13,639 bases of DNA from CAYWGR01 sp964458015 (GTDB lineage: Bacteria; Planctomycetota; Planctomycetia; Pirellulales; Thermoguttaceae): the NCBI GenBank assembly GCA_964458015.1, contig CAYWGR010000156.1, positions 1 through 13,639 of the forward strand, in the 5' to 3' direction. The notes under the pieces are model-generated. The model was not told where the DNA came from and ran no database searches. It was given only the letters and a program-made list of their open reading frames with translations. Below, in pieces: positions 1 through 6,548 of this stretch. The translations under genes and the position numbers were made by a program. Numbering within the stretch: the stretch's first letter is position 1; each line of letters starts with the position of its first letter.

Positions 1-1061
1 GGCGACACGAGAAAATCCACATCCGGCGATTCAAGCACCTTTTGCAGAGAAAAATGGCCGAAATCGGAAGCGGAGAGCTCGAGAGTATAGCCGTAGTATG
101 CGCCGGCAATGCAACGTCCGCCAGCCTCCTGCTTGATGGCCTTGCAAAGAAAGATGATCGCATCCGCCACGACATCCGAAAAATATTGGTGAAAATCGAT
201 CACGTATCGGCTTTTGCGCGGGTCGAGCAAGTCTCCGCAGTCCACCCGCAGCCGCTCGTCCTTCGTGGGAATGCGGATGTCGTTGAACGAAGCGAACTGC
301 TTGCACCAGTTCCGATTCAGCCGTGTCAGGTCCTCGTTGTACTCCCGTTTTGCCCACCGCTGAAACGCATCTTGGGCCGGACGGCTGTAATCCAAGAATT
401 CCCGGGACTGGGCGCCCCAATACATCCACTCCCCCGTGATGCCGCTGATAGGCACATAGCCAATCACCCGTTCAGCGCAAGGACCGGAGCGGATATGGCG
501 GATCAGGCCGCGAAGGATGGAAGCGGCTTCACGAAGCCAAACCGTCGATGCCATCGAAGGGCACTGGCTTTTCGAGCCGCCGTAGCCTCCAATTTGCGTG
601 TTTCCCGCCTCATCACGCGCCAGCTCATCCGGGTACTTGCCGGCCCAGCGACGAAATGAGTTTAGGTAAACGCAATCCAGGGGCACGGTAAGCATAACAT
701 ACGCCTGCGGATCGGCCTTGACGAGAGAAGACAACAGCGCATCGATCCGATCGAAGCGATAATCGCCCTCGTCGCGCCAATCGATCGCGCCGGCGGCTTC
801 CACGTCAAAAGCCAGCCAATACAGATGCAGTCCGACGTTGCGGCAGTTGACAATTAGCTCTTCATTCAACTTGCCCTTGACGGGACAGGCAAAATAATGC
901 ATCAGAGACTGTCTCCGACCGTCGAGGGAGAGCACGGGAACCTGATCGTGTAAAAATTCGATGTGGGCTTCCGCCGATCTGACAGCCGGCGCTTGCCAAC
1001 AGGTCAGCGCCGTCGCCAGCGACAAGACCATTGTCCAAGACTGGAAACAAGACGTCTTCAT
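1..1061 (-). CDS. GH42-like (clan GH-A) glycoside hydrolase, secreted, 3' end off the window
   Basis: The frame is open from an ATG at 1061 to the left edge (353 codons), so the C-terminus is missing. Residues 1-30 look like a signal peptide ending near VRSA, so the protein is probably exported. The body has the pattern of beta-galactosidase-like TIM-barrel proteins: YVMLTVPLD (121-129), WAGKYPDELARDEAGN (139-154), then IGYVPISGITGEWMYWG (200-216). Glu211 in GEW sits where the acid/base catalyst of clan GH-A enzymes is expected. Further on are FQRWAKREYNEDLTRLN (233-249) and AYYGYTLEL plus SPDVDFLVS (321-353), a strand pattern I associate with GH42-like proteins. The second catalytic Glu would lie beyond the edge. 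No strong Shine-Dalgarno sequence precedes the start. It is the last visible gene of the minus-strand cluster, 96 nt after the lipoprotein gene. The fold is fairly secure; the exact family and substrate are not. Confidence 0.72.
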   Translation of the reverse strand, partial: MKTSCFQSWTMVLSLATALTCWQAPAVRSAEAHIEFLHDQVPVLSLDGRRQSLMHYFACPVKGKLNEELIVNCRNVGLHLYWLAFDVEAAGAIDWRDEGDYRFDRIDALLSSLVKADPQAYVMLTVPLDCVYLNSFRRWAGKYPDELARDEAGNTQIGGYGGSKSQCPSMASTVWLREAASILRGLIRHIRSGPCAERVIGYVPISGITGEWMYWGAQSREFLDYSRPAQDAFQRWAKREYNEDLTRLNRNWCKQFASFNDIRIPTKDERLRVDCGDLLDPRKSRYVIDFHQYFSDVVADAIIFLCKAIKQEAGGRCIAGAYYGYTLELSASDFGHFSLQKVLESPDVDFLVS

Positions 1062-1157
1062 AATCGATCTCTATTGCGGACAGGGGATTCCAATTGTTCG
1101 GGCCCCCGGGGCCGTCCGAGGGGACCTGATATGCAAAACGGGTCTTGGGGTTAACGT

Positions 1158-1673
1158 TTAACGTTTGGTGGAGGGAGCCGATGGCTGTGGCAAGGTCAAG
1201 TTGAACTCGTTATCGTGCGGTTCAACGTTCAAGGGGGTAGGATATATGGTGGGAACGCCTCCCGGTATCAGCAGACCATTTCGATCACCGCCATTGCCCG
1301 AGGTGACGAGGATCGTCACACGATTGAGGCCCGTCACGGCCCCTTCCACTCGCTGGCCGTCTCGCATCGTCACCAACCGGTACGTGCCGTCGCAGCCGAT
1401 CGTCGCCGTCGTTGTCACCGACGGTTCGGCCTGCGACTGAAACTGAACCAGTCCACCGGTTGCTGGTCTGCCATCCTTGAAGTTCACCTTGCCGTGAACT
1501 GGATAGGTTGGCGGCAACGGCTTCGGACGATGGCCACATCCGGTTAGACAGATCACCTCCGCCAGGCACAGCAACGTTGCCAGAACAAAGCCCAGGTATT
1601 GCACACCGCTGGCTTGCGGGACGCGCGATGACCGTTTCCGTGAATACCGCCGTGCTGAAATGCGCCGTTGCAT
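1158..1673 (-). CDS. small lipoprotein, carboxypeptidase-regulatory/transthyretin-like
   Basis: This is a 171-residue protein. A basic N-terminus (MQRRISARRYSRKR) and a hydrophobic stretch (about 27-44) lead to a lipobox LTGC, so Cys46 would be lipidated after signal peptidase II cleavage. The mature part opens with YPVHGKVNFKDGRPATGG, the beta-sandwich start typical of carboxypeptidase-regulatory-like domains, and continues with GTYRLVTMRDGQRVEGAV. Small lipoproteins of this type commonly follow DUF1559 genes in planctomycetes, and here the ATG begins 1 nt after the DUF1559 stop codon, which suggests translational coupling. An AAAGG lies about 11 nt upstream of the start, inside the end of the previous gene. 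The role is unknown; an envelope-anchored partner of the pseudopilin-like protein is a reasonable inference. Confidence 0.8.
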   Translation of the reverse strand: MQRRISARRYSRKRSSRVPQASGVQYLGFVLATLLCLAEVICLTGCGHRPKPLPPTYPVHGKVNFKDGRPATGGLVQFQSQAEPSVTTTATIGCDGTYRLVTMRDGQRVEGAVTGLNRVTILVTSGNGGDRNGLLIPGGVPTIYPTPLNVEPHDNEFNLTLPQPSAPSTKR

Positions 1674-1674
1674 G

Positions 1675-2697
1675 TTACCAATCGCCTTTCAAGACGGCGC
1701 CGTCGCGCGGATCACAGAGATTTGCCCAGATTTCATCGTTGATGCTAGCGCCGACAAACCGTGCGCTTCCGTCGCCAAGGGCAACATGGATGCCGCCGTA
1801 ATGCGGCGATTGCGCTTTGGTGGAATCGCACTGCGTAATCCAGTCCGGCACAGACTGAAACACCGGACAACGGATGTATCCGGACGGCGTATAGCCGTCC
1901 AGGCATAGCATGGGCCCAAACCCAGGATACGGGTCGCCCCAGAGATTGCCCAAGGTCGACCCGCTGTTCGAATCGCCGCTTGTGCCGCAGGTGCCGTAAC
2001 GCTCGGTATAGAAGATGGTGTTGGAGGTGCCGTCCCGAATGCCGGCCAGTTGCGTATTACCTTCCGTGGTGGGAGGATTCGCGGTCGGATTGCCAAACAC
2101 CAGATAGTTACCGGCATAGTTGCTTGCGGCAAATAGATGCGCCTGGCCGTTGGTCGTGGCCGTCAGGCCCGTGATCGAACTCGGACTCGGTTCGTCCGGG
2201 CAACGATAGGCGTTAACGACATTGCCGCAAAAATACTTGCCGCCGATATATGCAGTTGCGTCGCGGTTATACAGGTTATAAAGGTTCCCCTGTTCGATAT
2301 ACGGCAACAGAAACCCGAAAAGCGTGAAGCCTACTGCGCCTTTATAGGGGCCTTCCACCTCAATCGGCGTCCATGCACCCCCAGGAGGATTTGGCTTGGC
2401 TTGGCCTTTGTTCGGGCCGCTTATGACTGTGGCGCTGACTGCCAGCGGCGGCAGAACACCATTGGCGTTTTCACACGCAAGCGTTGCCAAACCTATCTGC
2501 TTCAGATTGTTGGCGCATTGCAGTCGGCGAGCAGCCTCACGAGCCGCCTGAACCGCCGGCAGCAAGAGCGAAATCAAGATGCCAATGATCGTAATGACGA
2601 CCAAAAGTTCCACCAAGGTGAAACCGTGTAGTGGCGGGCGGAAGACCAATTTGGGATTGGGGATTTGGGATTTGTCGATTTGATGACTGCACTGCAT
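1675..2697 (-). CDS. DUF1559 protein with type IV prepilin-like N-terminus
   Basis: This is a 340-residue protein with a classic type IV prepilin/pseudopilin signal: GFTLVELLVVITIIGI at residues 25-40. Prepilin peptidase would cut after Gly25, and Glu30 is the conserved +5 glutamate. LLPAVQAAREAARRLQCANNLKQIGLA follows in two runs typical of DUF1559, and the C-terminus carries the family's GGIHVALGDGSARFV segment. The family is greatly expanded in planctomycetes; its function is not established, though surface or pseudopilus roles are proposed. I chose the ATG at 2697 because AGAGGA ends 7 nt upstream; an upstream extension to 2733 would swallow that ribosome-binding site. The 25-residue leader is long and contains KSQIPNPK, encoded by the low-complexity repeat found elsewhere in the window. 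It lies 66 nt after the PEP-CTERM gene and just before the lipoprotein gene. Confidence 0.93.
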   Translation of the reverse strand: MQCSHQIDKSQIPNPKLVFRPPLHGFTLVELLVVITIIGILISLLLPAVQAAREAARRLQCANNLKQIGLATLACENANGVLPPLAVSATVISGPNKGQAKPNPPGGAWTPIEVEGPYKGAVGFTLFGFLLPYIEQGNLYNLYNRDATAYIGGKYFCGNVVNAYRCPDEPSPSSITGLTATTNGQAHLFAASNYAGNYLVFGNPTANPPTTEGNTQLAGIRDGTSNTIFYTERYGTCGTSGDSNSGSTLGNLWGDPYPGFGPMLCLDGYTPSGYIRCPVFQSVPDWITQCDSTKAQSPHYGGIHVALGDGSARFVGASINDEIWANLCDPRDGAVLKGDW

Positions 2698-2744
2698 AAT
2701 ACGATCCTCTTGGAGCGTCCGACGCCTCGCCAAATCCCAAATCC
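2661..2744. repeat. 14-nt perfect inverted repeat around the DUF1559 start
   Basis: GGATTTGGGATTTG at 2661-2674 is matched by its exact reverse complement at 2731-2744. The similarity extends outward imperfectly: AATTTGGG near 2649 versus CCCCAAATT near 2757. The DUF1559 ribosome-binding site and start codon lie in the 56-nt interval between the arms. The left arm is translated (IPNPK in the prepilin leader); the right arm is intergenic and starts almost at the end of the PEP-CTERM gene. The unit is the same GGGATT(T/G)-type motif seen inside the FecR gene at 4731-4772. Confidence 0.8.
2705..2710 (-). promoter_or_regulatory. ribosome-binding site fixing the DUF1559 start
   Basis: AGAGGA on the minus strand is separated by 7 nt from the ATG at 2697. 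It lies inside the longer open frame, so it decides for the shorter protein whose leader ends at the prepilin cleavage site. Confidence 0.7.
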
Positions 2745-2763
2745 TACATCAACAAACCCCAAA

Positions 2764-3573
2764 TTACTTCCTCTTCCTCCAGGCATAGCAGAGCAGGCTG
2801 ATCAGCCCGGTTGCCAGCAAGATAACCGTGGATGGTTCGGGTACTACTACATCGCTCCAGGCGGTTCCAAGCCGAATCTCGTCGTAATGCCCGACGGAGT
2901 CGTCGATGATCGTCATCTGGTTAAAACTCAGCGCCGACCCGAAGGTGCGGCTCGCCGTCACATCCCACGTTAACGGTTCGACGGCAGGCACGCTGCCGAT
3001 CGCTGAACTGTAGGCTTTCATGTAGACGCTGACTTTGTTTGTCGCACCGTCGTTGGTGACGAGCTTCATGATGGCGAGACGTGGAGTGCTATCGAGAGAG
3101 GAACCAGTCGCCGTTGCATAGTTGTTTCCCGCCTCCTGGATGTCGATTCCAAGTAGCCCCCCCCAGACGCCGACAACTAAGGTGTTCCCACTGCCGGCTC
3201 TCAGACCGGCCAAAACATAGTCGCCCGAAATCCTCGCAAAATCAAAACTCAAATAGTAAGTCCCGGCGACGTTCGTGGAGACGGCTTGCGAAAGCGTCCG
3301 ATTTGCAACAGGCCAAGTACCGCTGGTCGCAACGCTTCCGCCCGATGCTGGTATAGCCCCGTTCGGTTGCACCAAACTGCTGGCGGCAAGTGTGACGTCT
3401 GCGGGAGCGCTCCAATGATCACTGAATCCGCTGCCAAGACTCTCGCCGTTTAGGGTGCCGCTCGTGCCAAAGCCATCGTAGGCAATCAGCGTGGCACTGA
3501 CAGGCGAGACGGTCATAACCAACACCCCCGCAACCACCAGACTTCCCAATAAAACGGTTCTTAAACAAAGCAT
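2764..3573 (-). CDS. secreted PEP-CTERM protein with LamG-like domain
   Basis: From the ATG at 3573 this is a 269-residue protein. Residues 1-27 form a signal peptide (MLCLRTVLLG... ending VSPVSA). The C-terminus (242-269) is a textbook PEP-CTERM sorting signal: VPEPSTVILLATGLISLL and then CYAWRKRK, that is a PEP motif, a transmembrane helix and a basic tail. Such proteins are exported and processed by an exosortase (EpsH/XrtA type); none is in this window. The body (about 30-240) is a beta-rich domain that I take to be LamG/jellyroll-like, and it is homologous to the C-terminal half of the FecR protein encoded just upstream. A GGGAG lies 7 nt before the ATG at 3573 (4 nt before an adjacent ATG at 3576, an equally possible start); a TTG at 3609 is less likely. 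Ligand and function are unknown. Confidence 0.88.
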   Translation of the reverse strand: MLCLRTVLLGSLVVAGVLVMTVSPVSATLIAYDGFGTSGTLNGESLGSGFSDHWSAPADVTLAASSLVQPNGAIPASGGSVATSGTWPVANRTLSQAVSTNVAGTYYLSFDFARISGDYVLAGLRAGSGNTLVVGVWGGLLGIDIQEAGNNYATATGSSLDSTPRLAIMKLVTNDGATNKVSVYMKAYSSAIGSVPAVEPLTWDVTASRTFGSALSFNQMTIIDDSVGHYDEIRLGTAWSDVVVPEPSTVILLATGLISLLCYAWRKRK

Positions 3574-3668
3574 CATTACTCTCCCATGTGTTGTCCGAAT
3601 GGTAACCAAAGACCGGCCAGCCTCGGATTCTTCCGGCCGATTCTTATCAACAATTGATTTGTTCTAAC

Positions 3669-5558
3669 CTACAACGACGGCTTCTTTCCTTTCGGGTGCG
3701 TACTCGTGTTCTTGCCGCCCTTCTGACCTTCGGGCCCCAATCCGGCAACCGACTCCCATGTAGTTCCAATCCGAATCTCGTCGAACTGCGCGTCGGGGCC
3801 GGGCGTATTGACGCTGATCAACGTGAGCCTGTCGAATTTCCTGGGCGACGTAAAAACATGACTCTTCGTCGCATCCCAAGCGGATGGTTCTGGCGTCAGC
3901 CTGTCGTTCGAGGCGAAGACCTTCAGGCACAGACGAACCTTGTTCGCCGTGTCGTCGGCGCATGTAACGATTTTCATGACATAGAGACGCGGGGCTCGAT
4001 CGATGACATCGCCAAACGACGCCACATAGTTGTTCAAGTTATCCCCGATATCGACGGCACATTTCCCGTCGCCCCACATCCCGGCAACTAGGGTGGCATC
4101 GAACTCGCTATCTCGTAAACCACAGAGTCCCCAATCGCTTTGTCCACGCGCATAGACAAGGCTCAGATAGTAGTTTCCCGCGACGTCACTCGAAATGATC
4201 GGCGAAAGATACCGATTTGCAATAAGCCAATTGCGTGAGGCTGTGCTGGCGGCAGGTGCGCTTACGCAAACGTGTCCGCCGCTTGCGGACAGGGCTCCGA
4301 TCGGCAGCGCCAGACTTCCGGCGGCACACGTGAATTCCTCCGGGGCAGTCCACCAGACGCCCACGCCAAACGATGGCGAGCAGCGGTTTAAGCTGCCGGT
4401 AGTACGAAACCCATCGTAGGTAATCAGACCCGAGCCGTACCGGGTTGGAGAGCGCGGAATTGTCCGCACAAAATGCGTGGAATCGATCGCCGAGCGGTTG
4501 ACAACAACGTCGGGGAAGCCTTCTTTGGCTGCGGATCTTACCAGTTGCGCGGATTCGTTTTCGCGGAGAATGATTTCACGTCCCGACGTTGTGCCGCTGT
4601 TGCTGATGGGTTGCAGACTTACAGATCCACGGAATACGTGCGACGCGGTGTTCCCCTCCTTGCTCACCTCGATGCCGAATTCCGTGCCCAAGTCGGTAAT
4701 GCTGGCCGTGGGAGTGTGGATGACGAAGGGATTAGGAATTGGGGATTTCGGGATTTCGGGATTTCGGGATTTAGAATTCGATTCACTAGTCACTGGCCCC
4801 TGGCCACTAGCCACTAATTGCTGGCCACTAGCCACTTTTTTCTTACTCTCCCCTCTCCCCTCTTCTCCCTTCTCTAATCTCGCCGCCAACTTGCCAATCG
4901 ACAGATATCCGCCGTTCCGCTCCACCTCATACGTCATCGGTCCCTGTAAGATAACCTTGGCGCCTGTGTTGTAGGTGATTTCCATCAATCCGGCGTCCAA
5001 GGAGAATTTATCGCCCAAAGAAACAAGGGATTGCGGATTAGGAGATTGGCCATCAGCCTCCGAACTCCTTTCCCATCGGCAATCAACCATGCCGGTGATC
5101 CTACCGACGCGATCTTGTTTTGGCTCAAGGATTGCCGGCCGTGCGTTTGTCATAGCAAGCCGCTCATATCCAGGCGTGCTATGGGACACATAGGTATGGG
5201 AGCTGACCAACGCCCCGATTCCGAAGAGCACGGTTGCAATCAGATACGCCAACGGCCAGCCTGAGGAGAAATAGTCGATTGTGGAGTGAACCAGGGGGGG
5301 AAAGAGAACGGACGGCTGCCGCGATTTCTGCGGAGCAGGAACGAACTCGTTGGAAATCGCGCCACTCTCCTGTCGGGAACCGATTAGCCATTGCAGTTCG
5401 GCATCAAGTTTGAGCAACTCGACGTAGGAATAGCACGTCTCATCACTGGTCCGCAGGAGCGATTGCAGATGAAGTATCTGGGCATCATTGGCGATGCCAT
5501 CACATACGGCTTCGACTAACGACCGTATTTCAGGTGAGTTCGAGGTCGTCGGGTTCAT
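3669..5558 (-). CDS. FecR-like transmembrane anti-sigma/regulator with PEP-CTERM-paralogous ectodomain
   Basis: This is a 629-residue protein. Residues 1-95 are cytoplasmic and helical, resembling the sigma-binding zone of planctomycete anti-sigma proteins. One membrane helix follows (WPLAYLIATVLFGIGALV, 101-118). Residues about 150-345 form a FecR domain: VGRITGMVDCRW, LEITYNTGAKVILQGP-like strands, then FVIHTPTASITDLGTEFGIEV (278-298, given in part) and VFRGSVSLQP. The FecR domain is interrupted at about 231-277 by a low-complexity, repeat-encoded insertion. Residues about 376-603 are homologous to the neighbouring PEP-CTERM protein (for example FDEIRIGTTWESV versus YDEIRLGTAWSDV), but the PEP-CTERM signal is replaced by a Gly/Lys-rich tail. 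The ATG at 5558 overlaps the sigma stop (ATGA) and has GAGGAGGG about 6 nt upstream. By analogy with FecR/FecI systems, it should hold the sigma factor at the membrane and respond to an outside signal. Confidence 0.88.
   Translation of the reverse strand: MNPTTSNSPEIRSLVEAVCDGIANDAQILHLQSLLRTSDETCYSYVELLKLDAELQWLIGSRQESGAISNEFVPAPQKSRQPSVLFPPLVHSTIDYFSSGWPLAYLIATVLFGIGALVSSHTYVSHSTPGYERLAMTNARPAILEPKQDRVGRITGMVDCRWERSSEADGQSPNPQSLVSLGDKFSLDAGLMEITYNTGAKVILQGPMTYEVERNGGYLSIGKLAARLEKGEEGRGESKKKVASGQQLVASGQGPVTSESNSKSRNPEIPKSPIPNPFVIHTPTASITDLGTEFGIEVSKEGNTASHVFRGSVSLQPISNSGTTSGREIILRENESAQLVRSAAKEGFPDVVVNRSAIDSTHFVRTIPRSPTRYGSGLITYDGFRTTGSLNRCSPSFGVGVWWTAPEEFTCAAGSLALPIGALSASGGHVCVSAPAASTASRNWLIANRYLSPIISSDVAGNYYLSLVYARGQSDWGLCGLRDSEFDATLVAGMWGDGKCAVDIGDNLNNYVASFGDVIDRAPRLYVMKIVTCADDTANKVRLCLKVFASNDRLTPEPSAWDATKSHVFTSPRKFDRLTLISVNTPGPDAQFDEIRIGTTWESVAGLGPEGQKGGKNTSTHPKGKKPSL
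4731..4836. repeat. low-complexity repeat insertion inside the FecR gene
   Basis: Two repeat types stand side by side. GGGATTTC is tandemly repeated nearly four times at 4742-4772 (8-bp period). The 16-mer CTGGCCACTAGCCACT occurs perfectly twice, at 4800-4815 and 4821-4836, with a degenerate third copy before them. On the minus strand the block reads through without a stop as NSKSRNPEIPKSPIPNP and VASGQQLVASGQ. I recall both peptide types as common low-complexity inserts in planctomycete proteins. A diverged copy of the GGATT unit occurs near 5029-5050 in the same gene (peptide SPNPQS). Confidence 0.85.
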
Positions 5559-6088
5559 GGCTGGCCCTCCTCGGCACTCATCCGTCGAATGCAATCACCA
5601 AGGAGCCGGCGAACCCTTACGAGCGATACATAGACGCTAGCCACGGGACGTTCCAGTGTCGCGGCGGCTGCTTTGATATTGCGTTTTGCAGCATAACACA
5701 ACTCAAGCAGCCGCTGATCGCTGTGAGAAAGCTCATCGATGCAGCGGGAGAGATTCGTCGTATCAAAGAGCTGCGTCTCCTCGACGTGTTGGTGGAATTT
5801 GGCTAACCGAGCGACAACATCGTCATCAAAAACAACCCTGCTCCGCCGCTTCTCCCTTAGGTAGTGCAATACCTCTAGGCGTGCAATTTCACGAGCCCAG
5901 GCCGCAAAGCTGGTGTTGGAATCGAACTCATGGAACTTCCGCCACAAGACTAGGGTTGTCTGTTGAAGTAAATCCTCGGCATCTGTTGGATTGGGCACAA
6001 GGGTGTAAATAAAGCCATACAACCCACGCTGATGGGGTGTCAACAATTCCAGAAAAGCTTCATGGTGGTCCGAACCGTGATGATGCAT
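5555..6088 (-). CDS. ECF-type RNA polymerase sigma factor (Rhodopirellula/Verrucomicrobium type)
   Basis: This is a 177-residue protein. The sigma2 region spans about 11-80: FLELLTPHQRGLYGFIYTLV, DAEDLLQQTTLVLWRKFHEF and FAAWAREIARLEVLHYLREK carry the core-binding and -10-recognition helices. The sigma4 region spans about 110-170: CIDELSHSDQRLLELCYAAK and then KAAAATLERPVASVYVSLVRVRRLL, a helix-turn-helix for -35 recognition. The pattern fits the TIGR02989-like group typical of planctomycetes and verrucomicrobia. I chose the ATG at 6088, with AAGAG about 9 nt upstream; a TTG at 6097 is also possible and would add three residues. The stop codon overlaps the FecR-like start in an ATGA, so the two are translationally coupled and likely act as a sigma/anti-sigma pair. 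The His-rich start (MHHHGSDHH) is unusual. Confidence 0.93.
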   Translation of the reverse strand: MHHHGSDHHEAFLELLTPHQRGLYGFIYTLVPNPTDAEDLLQQTTLVLWRKFHEFDSNTSFAAWAREIARLEVLHYLREKRRSRVVFDDDVVARLAKFHQHVEETQLFDTTNLSRCIDELSHSDQRLLELCYAAKRNIKAAAATLERPVASVYVSLVRVRRLLGDCIRRMSAEEGQP

Positions 6089-6158
6089 GACAGACAACTC
6101 TTGTTCAGTAGTGACGGTGCGAATCTATCACGACCGCCGTAGCTAAACGCCCAGGCCA

Positions 6159-6187
6159 CGAAAAACCTTAATCCGAAAAATCTAATC
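6159..6187. repeat. two adjacent 14-15 bp direct repeats upstream of the sigma gene
   Basis: CGAAAAACCTTAATC (6159-6173) is followed immediately by CGAAAAATCTAATC (6174-6187). On the coding strand of the sigma gene this reads GATTAGATTTTTCG then GATTAAGGTTTTTCG, 70-100 bp before the start codon. This is a plausible place for the operon's promoter or a regulator site, but I see no clear -35/-10 pair of the housekeeping type. Confidence 0.4.
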
Positions 6188-6189
6188 AC

Positions 6190-6545
6190 GGTGGACGAAA
6201 TCTGCCGTAATTCATTATGTTTACACGGCTTAGCGGTTTCAAGAAAAAATCGAATTGCCCCCAATTCGTTCCGCCGCTCGGTGTTATGGAACCCAAGAAC
6301 ACCAGCCTTTCGGGTGGGTGGGTGATTGAGAAGCAGTCATGCGTTGGTAGTGCAGATCGGAAGACGAGCAAGATGATCGAGCCAGACCCGAAGGCGGCGC
6401 GATGGAAAACAGCCCCGGATTCTCTCTCCACAAGAATTCGTGCCAAGGCGCAAAGAAACCGCGGATGAACACGGATAGGGTGGCCGAGTGGTCGAGCTTC
6501 CTTATTTGAAACGATCAAGAATCGATCATGGTACAATACAAACAA
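6190..6545. other. gene-poor, repeat-like stretch
   Basis: About 355 bp between the sigma and POTRA genes with open frames on both strands but no convincing gene: none has a good ribosome-binding site or a recognisable domain, and the longest starts with TTG. The segment 6457-6477 (AACCGCGGATGAACACGGAT) is a sequence I recall as frequent in non-coding DNA of planctomycetes, and the G-rich TTTCGGGTGGGTGGGTGATT near 6309-6327 adds to the impression of a dispersed, non-coding element. This identification is from memory, not from a search. Confidence 0.4.
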
Positions 6546-6548
6546 TCA

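Noticed and set aside
42..659. 205-codon plus-strand frame opposite the glycoside hydrolase
   Set aside because: It is the antisense shadow of a long frame with recognisable glycosidase motifs.
1101..1113. GGCCCC-C-GGGGCC palindrome between the lipoprotein and glycosidase genes
   Set aside because: The one-base centre cannot form a good hairpin loop and no T-run follows, so it is not called a terminator or operator.
5559..5594. TTG-initiated extension of the FecR-like gene into the sigma gene
   Set aside because: The ATG at 5558 has a strong GAGGAGGG and forms an ATGA junction with the sigma stop; the extension would bury that signal.
6354..6370. AGATCGGAAG followed by ACGAGC, resembling the start of an Illumina adapter
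   Set aside because: The match to the adapter breaks after about 11 bases (an extra AC), and the surrounding sequence continues smoothly, so contamination is not supported.
6186..6545. 119-codon frame on the minus strand and an 83-codon frame on the plus strand (6217-6468)
   Set aside because: The minus frame starts with TTG, neither has a ribosome-binding site, and they overlap each other; they look like chance frames in a repeat-like stretch.
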